Notes under the pieces: generated by a model
The model's database searches: none
What the model was told of the DNA's origin: nothing
Seen by the model: the letters and a program-made list of their open reading frames with translations, nothing else
Assembly (NCBI GenBank): GCA_950022655.1
Contig: OX465582.1
Span: forward strand, 88,723,801 to 88,787,800
DNA: 64,000 bases
Reading direction: 5' to 3'
Source: Alentia gelatinosa
Lineage: Eukaryota; Annelida; Polychaeta; Phyllodocida; Polynoidae
In this document: positions 63,797-64,000 of the stretch, one piece after another
Numbering within the stretch: position 1 is the stretch's first letter
How the letters are laid out: each line of letters opens with the position of its first letter
Program-made: the position numbers and the translations under genes

Positions 63797-64000
63797 CTAG
63801 GCCTCCACTGTGCGACTGGGGGAGCTTGCGATTCTGTACCTCCAGTCTCAGACTGGAGGTACCGGCTTGGCGTACCGCATGTACCTCGGATCGCAAGGTA
63901 TCATCGATTCTGTGTGGAGACAACCCCGCTTGCGAATGGAGGACTTGCGATTCTAGGTACATAGGGTACGCTTAGTCTCAGACTGGGCGTACCAAATATC
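63797..64000. mobile_element. MITE cut by the window end
   Basis: aggcctccactgtgcgactgg opens an element with internal inverted words (gtacctccagtctcagactggaggtac, a 27-bp imperfect palindrome, and cttgcgatt/aatcgcaag). It resembles 14123-14240. The right terminus lies beyond 64000. Confidence 0.5.

Overview
This is a non-coding, repeat-dense stretch of animal nuclear DNA. Reasons: no open frame resembles a complete host protein; tRNA-derived SINEs, 5'-truncated LINE copies with target-site duplications and poly(A), and many miniature inverted-repeat elements (MITEs) are present; and there is a degenerate CCCTAA (TTAGGG-type) telomere-like array. The SINE tail (ggacgttaaa followed by AAAC repeats), the AT-rich composition and the abundance of foldback elements suggest a marine invertebrate, most likely a mollusc. 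That placement is inference; no single-copy gene fixes it.

Layout. 1-3.9 kb: modular foldback elements and small inverted-repeat elements. 4.2-4.8 kb: SINE with a triplicated 93-bp block. 5.9-6.8 kb: Harbinger-like MITE whose right end is tandemly duplicated. 7.07-7.64 kb: another short terminal-inverted-repeat element. 8.1-8.6 kb: palindromic minisatellite. 8.9-9.2 kb: LINE 3' end that appears to carry transduced DNA. 10-14 kb: Harbinger-like, piggyBac-like and foldback MITEs, some nested. 16.3-16.8 and 21.1-21.5 kb: minisatellites of 46 and 33 bp. 18-20 kb: SINE and back-to-back TTAA-flanked MITEs. 20.5-26 kb: foldbacks, including a 781-bp element, plus 69-bp tandem repeats. 27.4-28.5 kb: 34-bp minisatellite split by a LINE tail. 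28.8-29.8 kb: promoter-like motifs and a CTCF-like site. 30.5-31.3 kb: reverse-transcriptase remnant. 33.4-34.4 kb: nested Harbinger-like MITEs. 35-38 kb: SINE, NRF1-like cluster, foldbacks. 41.2-44.1 kb: two MITEs that have expanded 46-bp arrays. 45-50 kb: foldbacks, a LINE copy with clean TSDs, a nested MITE. 51-57 kb: SINE, MITEs, a foldback with a readable empty site. 58-58.6 kb: telomere-like array inside a foldback. 58.65-58.98 kb: the best host promoter and first-exon candidate. 59-64 kb: SINE pieces, foldback modules, a 75-bp minisatellite, MITEs and the window edge.

There is no operon or pathway to describe. The elements interact as a genome-parasite ecosystem: MITEs nest in MITEs, LINEs land in minisatellites, and several minisatellites appear to be expansions of internal or terminal MITE sequence. 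Host function may be limited to a few promoter-like patches (about 28.9, 29.75, 35.7, 45.6 and 58.7 kb), which are candidates only. Family names given without a transposase (Harbinger-like, piggyBac-like) rest on target-site and terminal-repeat sequence alone.
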